64,000 nt of DNA. Source: Cytophagales bacterium. Its GTDB lineage: Bacteria > Bacteroidota > Bacteroidia > Cytophagales > Spirosomataceae. Where the stretch lies: the NCBI GenBank assembly GCA_024742395.1, contig JANSYO010000006.1, positions 54,964 through 118,963 on the forward strand. The letters run 5' to 3'. Position 1 is the first letter of the stretch. Every line of letters begins with the position of its first letter. A program made the position numbers and the translations under genes. Shown here piece by piece: positions 39,729 through 47,802 of the stretch. The notes under the pieces were generated by a model. It saw only the letters and a program-made list of their open reading frames with translations, had not been told where the DNA came from and made no database searches.

Positions 39729-41711
39729 ATGAAAAATTTCCTTGTTTCTGTTTCTTGCCTATTCCTTAGTATTCTGGCAAAAGCACAGTCCTTTCATAAA
39801 CTTAGCTCACCTAATGGCGAGGTAGCCATAGAGATTGCTGCCGGAGAAGAACTTAAATGGGCTGTTAAATTTAAAAATACCCATGTAATAATTCCTTCAT
39901 CTATTTATATGAAGATAGGAGAAAATGAGGCTCTTGGCAAAAACATGGGAGAAGTCAAAGAAGAGTTTACCAGTAATAACTCCAGTTTTAAAACACCCTT
40001 TTATAAAAAGGCCGAAGTAGTAGATCATTATAACCAACTTACACTTCATACCTCAAAAAATTACGATGTCATTTTCAGAGCATATAATGATGGGGTGGCC
40101 TATCGTTTTAAAACTTCTTTCGTGGATAGTCTGACAGTTTATGAAGAGAGAGCCGACTTCAATTTTGATAACGACCATAAGGTTTTTATCCCCTACGTGC
40201 GTGATTTTAGAGGTGAAAGCTTGTGGGATCAGGCTTTTGAGGCTACATATGACGAGCACAAAATATCCCAGACCAAAAAAGACACCATGGCGTTTTTGCC
40301 CATTCTGGTAGAACTTTCTGACGGAAAAGAGGCTGTTATTACTGAAGCAGATCAACAAGATTATCCCGGAATGTATCTGACGAAAAATCGTGACAATGCC
40401 ACTGGCTTAACCTGCACTCATGCTCCGTTAGTTTTAAAAACATTTCAGGGTGGTATAGGACAAATGAACTCATTGGCTGAAAAGAGAGCCAATTATATTG
40501 CTAAAACTAAAGGCTCCCGGCTTTTCCCCTGGCGAACCATTATTCTCTCTCAGGACGATAAAGAGCTACTTAACAATGACATGGTCCTAAAATTGGCTGA
40601 GCCTTCCAGAATTGAAGATCCTTCCTGGATTAAACCAGGTAAAATATCATGGGACTGGTGGAACGACTGGCAGCTGGCAGGTGTAGACTTTGAAGCAGGT
40701 ATTAATACAAAGACCTATAAATACTATATCGATTTTGCTGCAGCCAATAAACTTGAGTATATCATCATTGATGACGGTTGGTCTTCACGACTCGACTTAT
40801 TTAAATTAAATGAAGATTTAAACCTGCCAGAAGTTCTAGCCTATGCTAAAAACAAGAATGTCGGAGTGATTTTATGGGCCTCCTGGTTTGCCTTCAGACA
40901 AGACATGGAGAAGGTTTGTAAAACTTATAGCGACATGGGAGTGAAGGGCTTCAAAGTGGATTTCTTTGACAGAGACGATCAGGAAGTGCTTAGCTCTGTT
41001 TACAAGATGTCTGAAATAGCCGCCAAATATCAATTGGTAATGGACTATCATGGCTTTTTTAAACCACAGGGAATTCAAAGAACATATCCCAATGTATTGA
41101 ATTTTGAAGGTGTCAAGGGTCTTGAAAATGTAAAATGGACGCCGAACGATAATGTGCCAAGATACGATGTAAGCATACCCTTTATCAGGCAGGTGGCAGG
41201 CCCTATGGATTACACCCCAGGGGCTATGCGAAACAGAAACCGGTGGAATTTCAGACCCAGCCACTCTATGCCCGTAAGTCAGGGTACCCGTGCACATCAG
41301 GTGGCTATGTATGTGCTGTTTGAGGCTCCATTACAAATGCTGGCCGATAGCCCCACGGCTTATATGAAAGAACAGGAAACTACTGATTTCATCGCTCAGA
41401 TTCCTACGGTTTTTGACGAAACCGTTCCGCTGGCAGGCAGTGTGGCAGCTTTTGCGGCGGTAGCCAGAAAAAAGGGAGATGTATGGTATCTGGGAGCCTT
41501 AAATAACTGGAAACCCAGAGTCTTGCATTTAGACCTTTCTTTTTTAGGGGAAGGTTCTTTCACTGCCGAGATTTTCAAAGATGGAGTAAATGCCAACCGC
41601 AATGCAGAGGATTACAAAATTGAGACTGTAAATGTGAATAAAGATTCAAAACTTGAGGCCAGTCTGGCCGGAGGTGGAGGCTGGACAGCAATCATAAAAA
41701 GGACCAAATAA
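39729..41711 (+). CDS. Glycoside hydrolase family 97 enzyme
   Basis: 660 residues from the ATG giving a signal peptide MKNFLVSVSCLFLSILAKAQ. The GH97 arrangement is clear: N-terminal beta-sandwich (~25-280), TIM barrel with SWDWWNDWQLAG, YIIIDDGWSS, GVKGFKVDFFDRDDQ (~415-430) and VMDYHGFFKP, and a C-terminal beta domain. GH97 members are alpha-glucosidases (inverting, SusB) or alpha-galactosidases (retaining). An Asp in the KVDFFDRDD segment fits the retaining type, but I cannot settle it by eye. Six bases before the GH26 gene, so co-transcribed. Confidence 0.88.
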   Translation: MKNFLVSVSCLFLSILAKAQSFHKLSSPNGEVAIEIAAGEELKWAVKFKNTHVIIPSSIYMKIGENEALGKNMGEVKEEFTSNNSSFKTPFYKKAEVVDHYNQLTLHTSKNYDVIFRAYNDGVAYRFKTSFVDSLTVYEERADFNFDNDHKVFIPYVRDFRGESLWDQAFEATYDEHKISQTKKDTMAFLPILVELSDGKEAVITEADQQDYPGMYLTKNRDNATGLTCTHAPLVLKTFQGGIGQMNSLAEKRANYIAKTKGSRLFPWRTIILSQDDKELLNNDMVLKLAEPSRIEDPSWIKPGKISWDWWNDWQLAGVDFEAGINTKTYKYYIDFAAANKLEYIIIDDGWSSRLDLFKLNEDLNLPEVLAYAKNKNVGVILWASWFAFRQDMEKVCKTYSDMGVKGFKVDFFDRDDQEVLSSVYKMSEIAAKYQLVMDYHGFFKPQGIQRTYPNVLNFEGVKGLENVKWTPNDNVPRYDVSIPFIRQVAGPMDYTPGAMRNRNRWNFRPSHSMPVSQGTRAHQVAMYVLFEAPLQMLADSPTAYMKEQETTDFIAQIPTVFDETVPLAGSVAAFAAVARKKGDVWYLGALNNWKPRVLHLDLSFLGEGSFTAEIFKDGVNANRNAEDYKIETVNVNKDSKLEASLAGGGGWTAIIKRTK

Positions 41712-41717
41712 ACAAGT

Positions 41718-42827
41718 ATGAAAAAGTTATTCTGTGCTCTTTTACTTTTGACTCAAGGAGGATTTGCTCAAAAGTGGGAGCTCATAGACCCCAACGCCAC
41801 TCGCGAAACAGTAAACCTCTACAAAAGCCTTAAAAAAATTCAAAAGAGAGGGACCGTTTTTGCCCATCAGCATGCTACTGAATACGGGCGTGGTTGGTCA
41901 GGTGATGCTGATCGCTCCGATGTCAAATCAGTAGTAGGTACACACCCCGGTATGATAGGAGTAGACTTTAGTGGCTTTACCGGCAGAAACCCTGAAGAAT
42001 ATAAAACCCGACTTAAAAAAGTGGTAGAAGACCACTACAATAGAGGTGGAATCATCACAGTAGCCTGGCATTTTTATAATCCGATGGGAAAAGGTGGGTT
42101 CTATTGGGCAGGCTCAGACTCTATTCAGGTGGTACCAAGACTTATTCCGGGTGGTGATGGTCATGAAAAATACAAACAGATTCTGGATGATATCGCCGAT
42201 TGGGCAAAGAGTGTAAAAGGTGCCAACGGAGAACCTGTACCTATGATTTTCAGACCTTACCACGAATTTGATGGTGGCTGGTTTTGGTGGGGGGCTCCTC
42301 ATTGTACCGTAGATGAGTTTAAAACCTTATGGAAGTTTACCCTTTCCTATCTAAGAGATACAAAAGATGTTCATAATTTCATCTATGCCTTTTCTCCTGA
42401 TAATAAATTCAATACCGAAGAGGAGTTTCTTGAAAGATATCCCGGCGATGAATGGACAGATATGGTAGGGATGGATAATTACGCTGACATGGGACGAGAC
42501 AGGTACGATTTGGCCGCAGCTGCAAGAAAACTCAAAATTGTCTCTGACTATGGTAAAAAAGCAAAGAAGCTAGCCGCCTTTACCGAAACAGGGCTGGAGT
42601 CTATCCCAAACGATACCTGGTGGACAGAAACCCTTTTAAAAGTAATGAAGACGGATAAAATGAGACTTTCTTATGTTCTGGTTTGGCGAAACGACTCAAG
42701 GAGTGAAACCCACTATTACGCCCCACATCCAGGTCATAGCAGTGTTGCAGATTTTCTCAAATTCCATGATGACAAATACACCTGGTTTGAAAGTGACCTG
42801 GCGAAAAAGAATATTTATAAGAAATAG
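41718..42827 (+). CDS. Glycoside hydrolase family 26 enzyme (beta-mannanase-like)
   Basis: 369 residues with signal peptide MKKLFCALLLLTQGGFAQ. GH26 is recognised by FRPYHEFDGGWFWWG, which gives the acid/base Glu183, and FTETGLE, which gives the nucleophile Glu290. Also conserved are FAHQHATEYG near 48-57 and ITVAWHFYNP. The family hydrolyses beta-1,4-mannan, some beta-1,3-xylan or glucan. The protein is probably periplasmic or surface-located. Coupled to GH97, suggesting degradation of galactomannan or glucomannan, though no SusCD or carbohydrate regulator is adjacent. Confidence 0.9.
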   Translation: MKKLFCALLLLTQGGFAQKWELIDPNATRETVNLYKSLKKIQKRGTVFAHQHATEYGRGWSGDADRSDVKSVVGTHPGMIGVDFSGFTGRNPEEYKTRLKKVVEDHYNRGGIITVAWHFYNPMGKGGFYWAGSDSIQVVPRLIPGGDGHEKYKQILDDIADWAKSVKGANGEPVPMIFRPYHEFDGGWFWWGAPHCTVDEFKTLWKFTLSYLRDTKDVHNFIYAFSPDNKFNTEEEFLERYPGDEWTDMVGMDNYADMGRDRYDLAAAARKLKIVSDYGKKAKKLAAFTETGLESIPNDTWWTETLLKVMKTDKMRLSYVLVWRNDSRSETHYYAPHPGHSSVADFLKFHDDKYTWFESDLAKKNIYKK

Positions 42828-42903
42828 AACCCTAAAAGTCTTCCTGAATTAGAATAGCTATCTCAAATCCAATTGTTTTGAAAATCCTATTACTTAATTT
42901 ATT

Positions 42904-42923
42904 TTTAGAGCTTATGCTCTAAA
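42904..42923 (+). repeat. Hairpin immediately 5' of the RAYT start codon
   Basis: TTTAGAGC and GCTCTAAA form a perfect 8-bp stem around TTAT, ending two bases before the transposase ATG. It would hide the translation start when folded. An ATG in the loop region starts a two-codon frame (ATG CTC TAA) in phase with the gene. Confidence 0.55.
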
Positions 42924-42925
42924 TC

Positions 42926-43546
42926 ATGCAATATAAACAACCATTACTTCCAGGAGTTTTCTATCATATTTATAATCGCGGTAATAATGGGGACAATATT
43001 TTTCTAGAGGAAAGAAACTATGACCACTTCCTCTCTCTTTGGGCCAGACATGTAGAACCTGTTGCTGAGACTTTTGCCTATTGCCTATTAAAAAACCATT
43101 TTCATATTCTGATAAAAATTCGAGAAGAGGAGGATATAAAACTAAGAATGAGAATGAATCCAAACAGCCTCTCCCTTTCAGAATATTGTTCAAAACAATT
43201 ATCCAATTGTTTCAATTCTTATGCAAAAGCAATAAATAAAGGATACAATAGAACCGGAAGTCTTTTTGAAAATCGTTTTGAACGCAAACGGATTGAAAAT
43301 AAAAAATATCTGCTGAATGTAATTAGTTATCTACATCAGAATCCTCAAAAACATGGTTTCACAAATGATTATCGCGATTGGCCACACTCCTCATATAAAA
43401 GTCATCTATCTAAAAAGCAAACAAGGTTAGAAAGAGCCTCGGTTCATGAACTCTTTGGTTCTAAAGAAAAGTTTATACATGCACAAAACCAAAAATTAAT
43501 CCTTGAAGATGTATTCGAAGATCTGGTTTGTGAGAAGATTATTTAG
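42926..43546 (+). mobile_element. REP-associated tyrosine transposase (RAYT, Y1/HUH family)
   Basis: 206 residues. An IS200-like Y1 transposase domain with HUH-type metal motif NHFHILIKI (His58, His60), a candidate catalytic Tyr99 in CFNSYAKAIN, and the RAYT continuation GYNRTGSLFENRFERKRI and NVISYLHQNPQKHGF. These single-copy domesticated transposases cut and mobilise short palindromic REP elements instead of flanking IS ends. No IS ends or target duplications are visible, but palindromes lie directly upstream (42904-42923) and downstream (43578-43616). The gene is AT-richer than the glycosidase genes before it. Confidence 0.88.
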
Positions 43547-43577
43547 TTCTTCATTTATTTCACTTGTTATTCCTAAT

Positions 43578-43616
43578 CCTAAACCTCGGAGGTCTTAAAT
43601 ACTTCCGAGGTTTAGG
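43578..43616. repeat. REP-like palindrome downstream of the RAYT gene
   Basis: CCTAAACCTCGGA (43578-43590) and TCCGAGGTTTAGG (43604-43616) are perfect 13-base inverted repeats, extendable inward to 16 pairs with one G-U. It lies 31 bases after the transposase stop and lacks a T-run on either side, so it looks like a REP substrate rather than a terminator. Confidence 0.65.
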
Positions 43617-43728
43617 TTAAAAGATAAAATAAGATTACAAATCCGTACCAGCCACTTCTTTTGGTCTTTACTTGCCACACTTTGATCTAAAGAAACCCGT
43701 TTCAGCGTGTCTGAATCAGATATACTTC

Positions 43729-43736
43729 TAAATTTG
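43729..43736 (+). promoter_or_regulatory. Candidate -7 element of the sugar-oxidation cluster
   Basis: TAAATTTG matches TAnnTTTG, 22 bases before the ATG at 43759. No clear -33 element. Confidence 0.35.
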
Positions 43737-43758
43737 TTAAGGTCTATCGCCTATAAAT

Positions 43759-44286
43759 ATGAATAGAAGAACCCTGATTAAAAATCTGGCTCTGGGTACC
43801 GGAGCTGCCCTAACCCTGCCTTCCTGGGCTCAAGGCTGGTCTACTGAAAGTCTGGGGGAAACCTCCTTTTTCAACTTGACCGAAAATCAAATCCTTGAGG
43901 CTATTGCCGGCACTTTTATACCTGAAGGAAAATCTGAACCCGGAGCTATCGGGCTGGAGGTTCATAAATTTCTGGAAAGACTTTTTGCAGATTGCTATGC
44001 TCCGGAAGATCAGGAAAAAATAAAAAAAGGATTAGCAGACTTAAACATAAAGGCCAAAAACACCTATAGTAAAGATTTTGCCAACTGCACCAAAGATCAG
44101 AGGGAAAGCTTGCTGATAGGCCTGGAAGCTCCCAGTTCTGAAGATAAAGAATGGTTTTATGATACACTAAGACAAGAGACCATCAGGGGCTATACCACTT
44201 CTGAATATGTGATGATCAATCATTACAACTATGAAATGGCTCCAGGCTATTATAATGGATGCGTAAACCTTGACTCAAACTCTTAA
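43759..44286 (+). CDS. Gluconate 2-dehydrogenase subunit 3 family protein, Tat-exported
   Basis: 175 residues. The N-terminus NRRTLIKNLALGTGAALTLPSWA is a twin-arginine signal, and the body (NLTENQILEAIAGTFIPEG, EVHKFLERLFADCY, TRQETIRGYTTSEYVMINHYNYEMAPG-like end) matches the Gluconate_2-dh3 family. These small subunits lack their own cofactor. They carry the folded GMC flavoprotein partner across the membrane by hitchhiking and stabilise it. The partner is encoded 10 bases downstream. Confidence 0.9.
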   Translation: MNRRTLIKNLALGTGAALTLPSWAQGWSTESLGETSFFNLTENQILEAIAGTFIPEGKSEPGAIGLEVHKFLERLFADCYAPEDQEKIKKGLADLNIKAKNTYSKDFANCTKDQRESLLIGLEAPSSEDKEWFYDTLRQETIRGYTTSEYVMINHYNYEMAPGYYNGCVNLDSNS

Positions 44287-44296
44287 TTAGAATACC

Positions 44297-46000
44297 ATGG
44301 CCAATCTTAACCTTAACGTTAAAAAGAAAAACACTTACGATGCCATAGTAGTGGGCTCTGGTGCCAGTGGTGGCTGGGCCGCCAAAGAACTGTGCGACAG
44401 AGGCCTGAAAACATTGGTGCTCGAGAGAGGGCGGGGTGTTAAGCATATAGAAGACTACCCTACTGCATCTAAAGCCCCGTGGGATTTTGAATACCGCGGC
44501 AGCGTGACCAATGAACAAAAAAAGGGTTTTGAAATGGCCCGCTATATGCGTGCCGAAACGCTTCACTGGGCACTGCCAGATGATGAGCAGCCTGTGGTGT
44601 ATGAAAAGCCTTTCAGGTGGTTCAGAGGTTACCACGAAGGTGGTAAGTCTCTGCTATGGGCTCGGCAAACACAGCGTTGGTCCGATTTTGATTTTGAAGG
44701 CCCGGCCCGTGACGATTTTGCGGTCGACTGGCCAATCAGATACAAAGACCTGGCTCCCTGGTATGACCATGTAGAGAAGTTTGCGGGCATTGCTGGTTTT
44801 AATGATAACCTTGATGCACTTCCAAACAGCATTGTTCAGCCGGGCTGGGATCTTAACTGTGTGGAGCAACATTTCAAAGAGACTATAGAAAAAGTCTATA
44901 ACGACCGCTTTCTGGTTTTTGGCAGATGTGCTCACCTGACAGACCCTCAGCAGATTCATTATGATCAGGGACGTGGCCGCTGCATGAGTCAGAGACAATG
45001 CAATAGAGGCTGTATTTATGGCGGCTATTTTAGTAGCAATTCCAGCACTTTGCCCTGGGCGGCCAAAACGGGTAATTTGACTTTGAGACCCCATTCGGTA
45101 GTGCATTCAGTCATTTATGACAAGAAAAAAGAAAAGGCTACAGGTGTAAGGATTATTGATGCTACCAGCAAAGAAATGGTAGAGTATTACGCCAAAGTGA
45201 TCTTTATCAATGGCTCTGCCATCAATACAAATGCTATTTTGCTCAACTCAAAATCTGATAGATTTCCGGAAGGTCTGGGCAATGACAGCGGCGTATTGGG
45301 CAAATACATTGCCTGGCATAATTACCGTGGCAGGGTCTCTGCCCGTCACGAAGGATTCAAAGATAAAAAAACCGCAGGAGCACATCCCAGTCACTCGTAC
45401 ATCCCTCGATTCAGAAACCTTTACAAACACGAGGAAGACTTTCTGAGAGGTTACGCTACCGGCGTAGGCGGAGGAAGAGGGGAGTATTCTTTAAAAGAAG
45501 GTATGGGTGACGAGCTCAGAGAAAACCTGCTGAGCCGCCAGCTAGGAGGGTGGAACATCTCTGCCTGGATGATGGGAGAAACGGTCCCGGTAGAAGAAAA
45601 CCACATCAGATTACATGAATCGCTGGTAGATAAGTACGGTATACCACAAATAGTTTTTTCCTGCGACTGGCAAGAAAATGACGATAAAATGGTAAACGAT
45701 TTCATGACCCAAATACCCGAAATGATGGAGAAGGCTGGCTTTTCAGATATAAAAGCCAGCGACTCACACGCTGCACCCGGTTCAGACATTCACGAAATGG
45801 GTGGTGTTAGGATGGGAAAAGACCCTAAAACCTCCATGCTGGATGCCAATCATGCTTTGCATGCATGCAAAAACGTGTATGTAACAGACGGGGCCTGCAT
45901 GACCTCTACCAGTACTCAAAACCCAACACTTACCTACATGACTTTCGCAGCCAGAGCGGCCAATCATGCAGCAGACCAGCTGAAAAGAAAAAATCTTTGA
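44297..46000 (+). CDS. GMC-family FAD oxidoreductase (periplasmic sugar dehydrogenase large subunit)
   Basis: 567 residues. The FAD-binding GSGASGG (20-26) with the ELCDRGLKTLVLERG strand that follows, and the GMC C-terminal domain with HEMGGVRMGKDPKTSMLDANH (conserved marker) and TSTSTQNPTLTYMTFAARA containing the active-site region. It lacks a signal peptide, as expected if co-exported with the Tat subunit before it. The pair resembles glucoside/gluconate dehydrogenases that oxidise a sugar hydroxyl (often C3 or C2) and pass electrons to a cytochrome. No cytochrome subunit gene is adjacent. Confidence 0.9.
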   Translation: MANLNLNVKKKNTYDAIVVGSGASGGWAAKELCDRGLKTLVLERGRGVKHIEDYPTASKAPWDFEYRGSVTNEQKKGFEMARYMRAETLHWALPDDEQPVVYEKPFRWFRGYHEGGKSLLWARQTQRWSDFDFEGPARDDFAVDWPIRYKDLAPWYDHVEKFAGIAGFNDNLDALPNSIVQPGWDLNCVEQHFKETIEKVYNDRFLVFGRCAHLTDPQQIHYDQGRGRCMSQRQCNRGCIYGGYFSSNSSTLPWAAKTGNLTLRPHSVVHSVIYDKKKEKATGVRIIDATSKEMVEYYAKVIFINGSAINTNAILLNSKSDRFPEGLGNDSGVLGKYIAWHNYRGRVSARHEGFKDKKTAGAHPSHSYIPRFRNLYKHEEDFLRGYATGVGGGRGEYSLKEGMGDELRENLLSRQLGGWNISAWMMGETVPVEENHIRLHESLVDKYGIPQIVFSCDWQENDDKMVNDFMTQIPEMMEKAGFSDIKASDSHAAPGSDIHEMGGVRMGKDPKTSMLDANHALHACKNVYVTDGACMTSTSTQNPTLTYMTFAARAANHAADQLKRKNL

Positions 46001-46318
46001 CCTTTAGAGGCAACAAGAATTGAGGTATCACGAAAGAAGTAAAACTCAGACCAAAAAAGACAACAAAGAATATGAACTAATTAATAATACTTTTGAATCA
46101 AAATACTGTTTTAGGCAGGGTCAAAGTCAGACTGACTTTGAATTTGCTAACTGAGAGGTTTTCAAACTTTGTTTGTGCTCACAGAGTCCTGTTTACAAGA
46201 TTATTTTGATAGCGGCTTTTGGGTCGAAAGCGACTCCGATACTTTTTGCCTTAAAAAGTAGAGCCCACCAAGCAAAGGCTATGATGAATATGAATAAACA
46301 AATACCAACCCGAAAAAA
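46001..46318. other. 318-base non-coding gap with palindromes
   Basis: No credible coding frame. It holds a 21-base near-perfect palindrome (46121-46141, arms TCAAAGTCAG) and an 8-bp inverted repeat TACTTTTT/AAAAAGTA (46240-46260). The sequence AGCGGCTTTTGGGTCGAAAG before it looks like decayed repeat sequence. No clear promoter for the downstream isomerase gene was found. Confidence 0.5.
46121..46141. repeat. 21-base palindrome
   Basis: TCAAAGTCAG-A-CTGACTTTGA, ten perfect pairs around one central base. With no loop it suits a dimeric DNA-binding protein site or a cruciform/REP-like element better than an RNA terminator. Confidence 0.55.
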
Positions 46319-47215
46319 ATGAAAAAAACACCTTTAATCCTTTTGGCTTTCATAGCCACGCTCACTTTTTCCTGCAGCAGCAGTTCAGAAGAAGAAACTA
46401 CAGAAAAAGAAGCCCTTTTTACAGATGAATTTGGTGTACAGGCATACACCTTCAGAAATCAGTTTAATGACAGCACATGGACCACCGAAGCCATCTTAGA
46501 CACCATTGCGGCTTTAGGTTTTACGGAGTTTGAAGCCGGTGCACCTAAAGGAATTAGCCCCGAAGAATACAAACAGATGTGTGCCGACCGCGGCCTAGAC
46601 ATCGTTTCTACAGGTAGTGGTTTTGAGCAATTAATAGAAAACCCTCAGGCTATAGCCGATGACGCCAAAGCCTTAGGAGCCCGCTATGTGATGTGTGCCT
46701 GGGTACCTCATAAAGAGGATTTTGATTTAGAAGAAGCTCAAAAAGCCGTAGAAGTTTTCAATAATGCAGGAAAAGTATTTGCAGATAATGGGCTGACGTT
46801 CTGCTACCACGCTCATGGATACGAGTTTGGGCCAAACCCGGATGGTGAAGGAACCTTGCTTGATTACATTATTCAAAACACCAATCCTGACTATGTGTCT
46901 TTTGAACTGGATGTGCTCTGGATGATGCATGGCGGTGGCTCAGATTCACCACATGCCCTATTGAAAAAGTATGGCGATCGTTGGAAACTGATGCATGTGA
47001 AAGACCTGAAAAAAGGAGTGGTAGGAGATGGAACAGGCGGCACTCCGGCCGAAAACGATGTGGTCTTGGGAACAGGACAAGCGAACTGGCCTGAGATACT
47101 AAAATTAGCCAAGGAAGTAGGTATCAAACACTATTTCATTGAAGACGAAAGTGAGCATGAGTTTGAGCACATTCCAAAAAGTCTGGACTATCTCAGAAGC
47201 TTAAAAGTAGATTAA
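46319..47215 (+). CDS. Sugar phosphate isomerase/epimerase-like TIM-barrel lipoprotein
   Basis: 298 residues. A lipobox (TFSCSSS, Cys19) predicts periplasmic anchoring, followed by a Ser/Glu linker. The TIM barrel has the AP-endonuclease-2/xylose-isomerase-like pattern: FGVQAYTFRNQF, FTEFEAGAPKG, ARYVMCAWVPHKED, LTFCYHAHGYEFGP, VSFELDVLWMMHGG, KLMHVKDLKKG and HYFIEDESEHE, with His/Asp/Glu metal ligands. Location in the periplasm beside the GMC pair suggests it acts on an oxidised (keto) sugar or glycoside made there. Substrate unproven. Confidence 0.85.
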   Translation: MKKTPLILLAFIATLTFSCSSSSEEETTEKEALFTDEFGVQAYTFRNQFNDSTWTTEAILDTIAALGFTEFEAGAPKGISPEEYKQMCADRGLDIVSTGSGFEQLIENPQAIADDAKALGARYVMCAWVPHKEDFDLEEAQKAVEVFNNAGKVFADNGLTFCYHAHGYEFGPNPDGEGTLLDYIIQNTNPDYVSFELDVLWMMHGGGSDSPHALLKKYGDRWKLMHVKDLKKGVVGDGTGGTPAENDVVLGTGQANWPEILKLAKEVGIKHYFIEDESEHEFEHIPKSLDYLRSLKVD

Positions 47216-47237
47216 ATCACCCTAATTTCCTTTTCTC

Positions 47238-47268
47238 AAAGACCCATGATAATCGTGGGTCTTTTTTC
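47238..47268 (+). terminator. Terminator after the isomerase gene
   Basis: A 12-bp stem with one G-U (47238-47249 with 47253-47264; arm AAAGACCCA) runs into a T-tract ending TTTTTTCG. It separates the sugar cluster from the defence-like island. Confidence 0.8.
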
Positions 47269-47301
47269 GTTACTTTATATCCAGAATAAACCTTCAAAGA
47301 A

Positions 47302-47730
47302 ATGGCCGATGTACACTCAAAAGAAGTACGAAGCTATAATATGAGCCAAATCAAAGGAAAAAACACCAAGCCCGAAATGCTGGTGCGTAGGTACCTGCAT
47401 GCTCAAGGATTCAGGTATGGTTTACATAATAAAAAGCTTCCTGGAAAGCCTGATCTGGTTTTACGCAAATACAAAACCGTCATCTTTGTTCACGGCTGCT
47501 TCTGGCATGGACATGAGGGTTGTAAATATTTCACTATTCCTAAAACCCGAACCGAATGGTGGCGACAAAAAATAAAACGAAATAAAGAGTTGGATTCCCA
47601 ACACATTAAAGCCTTAAAATCAAATAACTGGCATGTCATAGTTATTTATCAGTGTGAAATCAAAAAGGACAGAAGAGAAAAGACATTTGAAAACCTGCTC
47701 TCTCATTTTTCTTCAATTGCTAACGTTTAA
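47302..47730 (+). CDS. vsr: Very short patch repair (Vsr) endonuclease
   Basis: 142 residues, normal length. Vsr nicks beside T:G mismatches that arise when 5-methylcytosine deaminates. Conserved features are SQIKGKNTKPEMLVRRYLH, the metal Asp in LPGKPDLVLRKYKTVIFVHG (boundary marker), HGCFWHGHEGCKYF with catalytic His and zinc-type Cys/His, and TRTEWWRQKIKRN. Being next to a C5 methyltransferase is the usual arrangement. It is upstream of, and separated by 72 bases from, the controller gene. Confidence 0.94.
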   Translation: MADVHSKEVRSYNMSQIKGKNTKPEMLVRRYLHAQGFRYGLHNKKLPGKPDLVLRKYKTVIFVHGCFWHGHEGCKYFTIPKTRTEWWRQKIKRNKELDSQHIKALKSNNWHVIVIYQCEIKKDRREKTFENLLSHFSSIANV

Positions 47731-47740
47731 ACTAAAACGT

Positions 47741-47799
47741 CACTCATAGTCTGTTGATTCAGAACGTGCATTATGTTGTAATTGCTGCACTCAAAGTGC
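47741..47799 (+). promoter_or_regulatory. Candidate C-boxes (controller operators) upstream of the XRE gene
   Basis: CACTCATAGTC-TGTT-GATTCAGA (47741-47763, split here) resembles the C-box pattern GACTnATAGTC-nGTn-GATTnTAGTC of restriction-modification controllers: first half nearly perfect, second degenerate. A second ACTCAAAGT within the palindrome GCACT-CAA-AGTGC (47787-47799) ends 3 bases before the controller ATG. The ACTCAwAGT cores are 47 bases apart. This fits an activating distal site and a repressing proximal site. Confidence 0.55.
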
Positions 47800-47802
47800 C
47801 CT

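Noticed and set aside
40872..41297. 141-codon minus-strand frame inside the GH97 gene
   Set aside because: It overlaps the GH97 catalytic barrel and resembles no protein family.
43578..43616. Terminator of the RAYT gene
   Set aside because: The hairpin is strong, but no T-run follows on either strand. A REP-like palindrome fits better.
44654..45106. 150-codon minus-strand frame inside the GMC oxidoreductase
   Set aside because: Shadow of a strongly conserved gene, no independent support.
47782..47802. TTG start extending the controller protein by seven residues
   Set aside because: The extension would be encoded by the likely proximal operator palindrome, and C proteins of this type begin a few residues before the first helix, as the ATG at 47803 gives.
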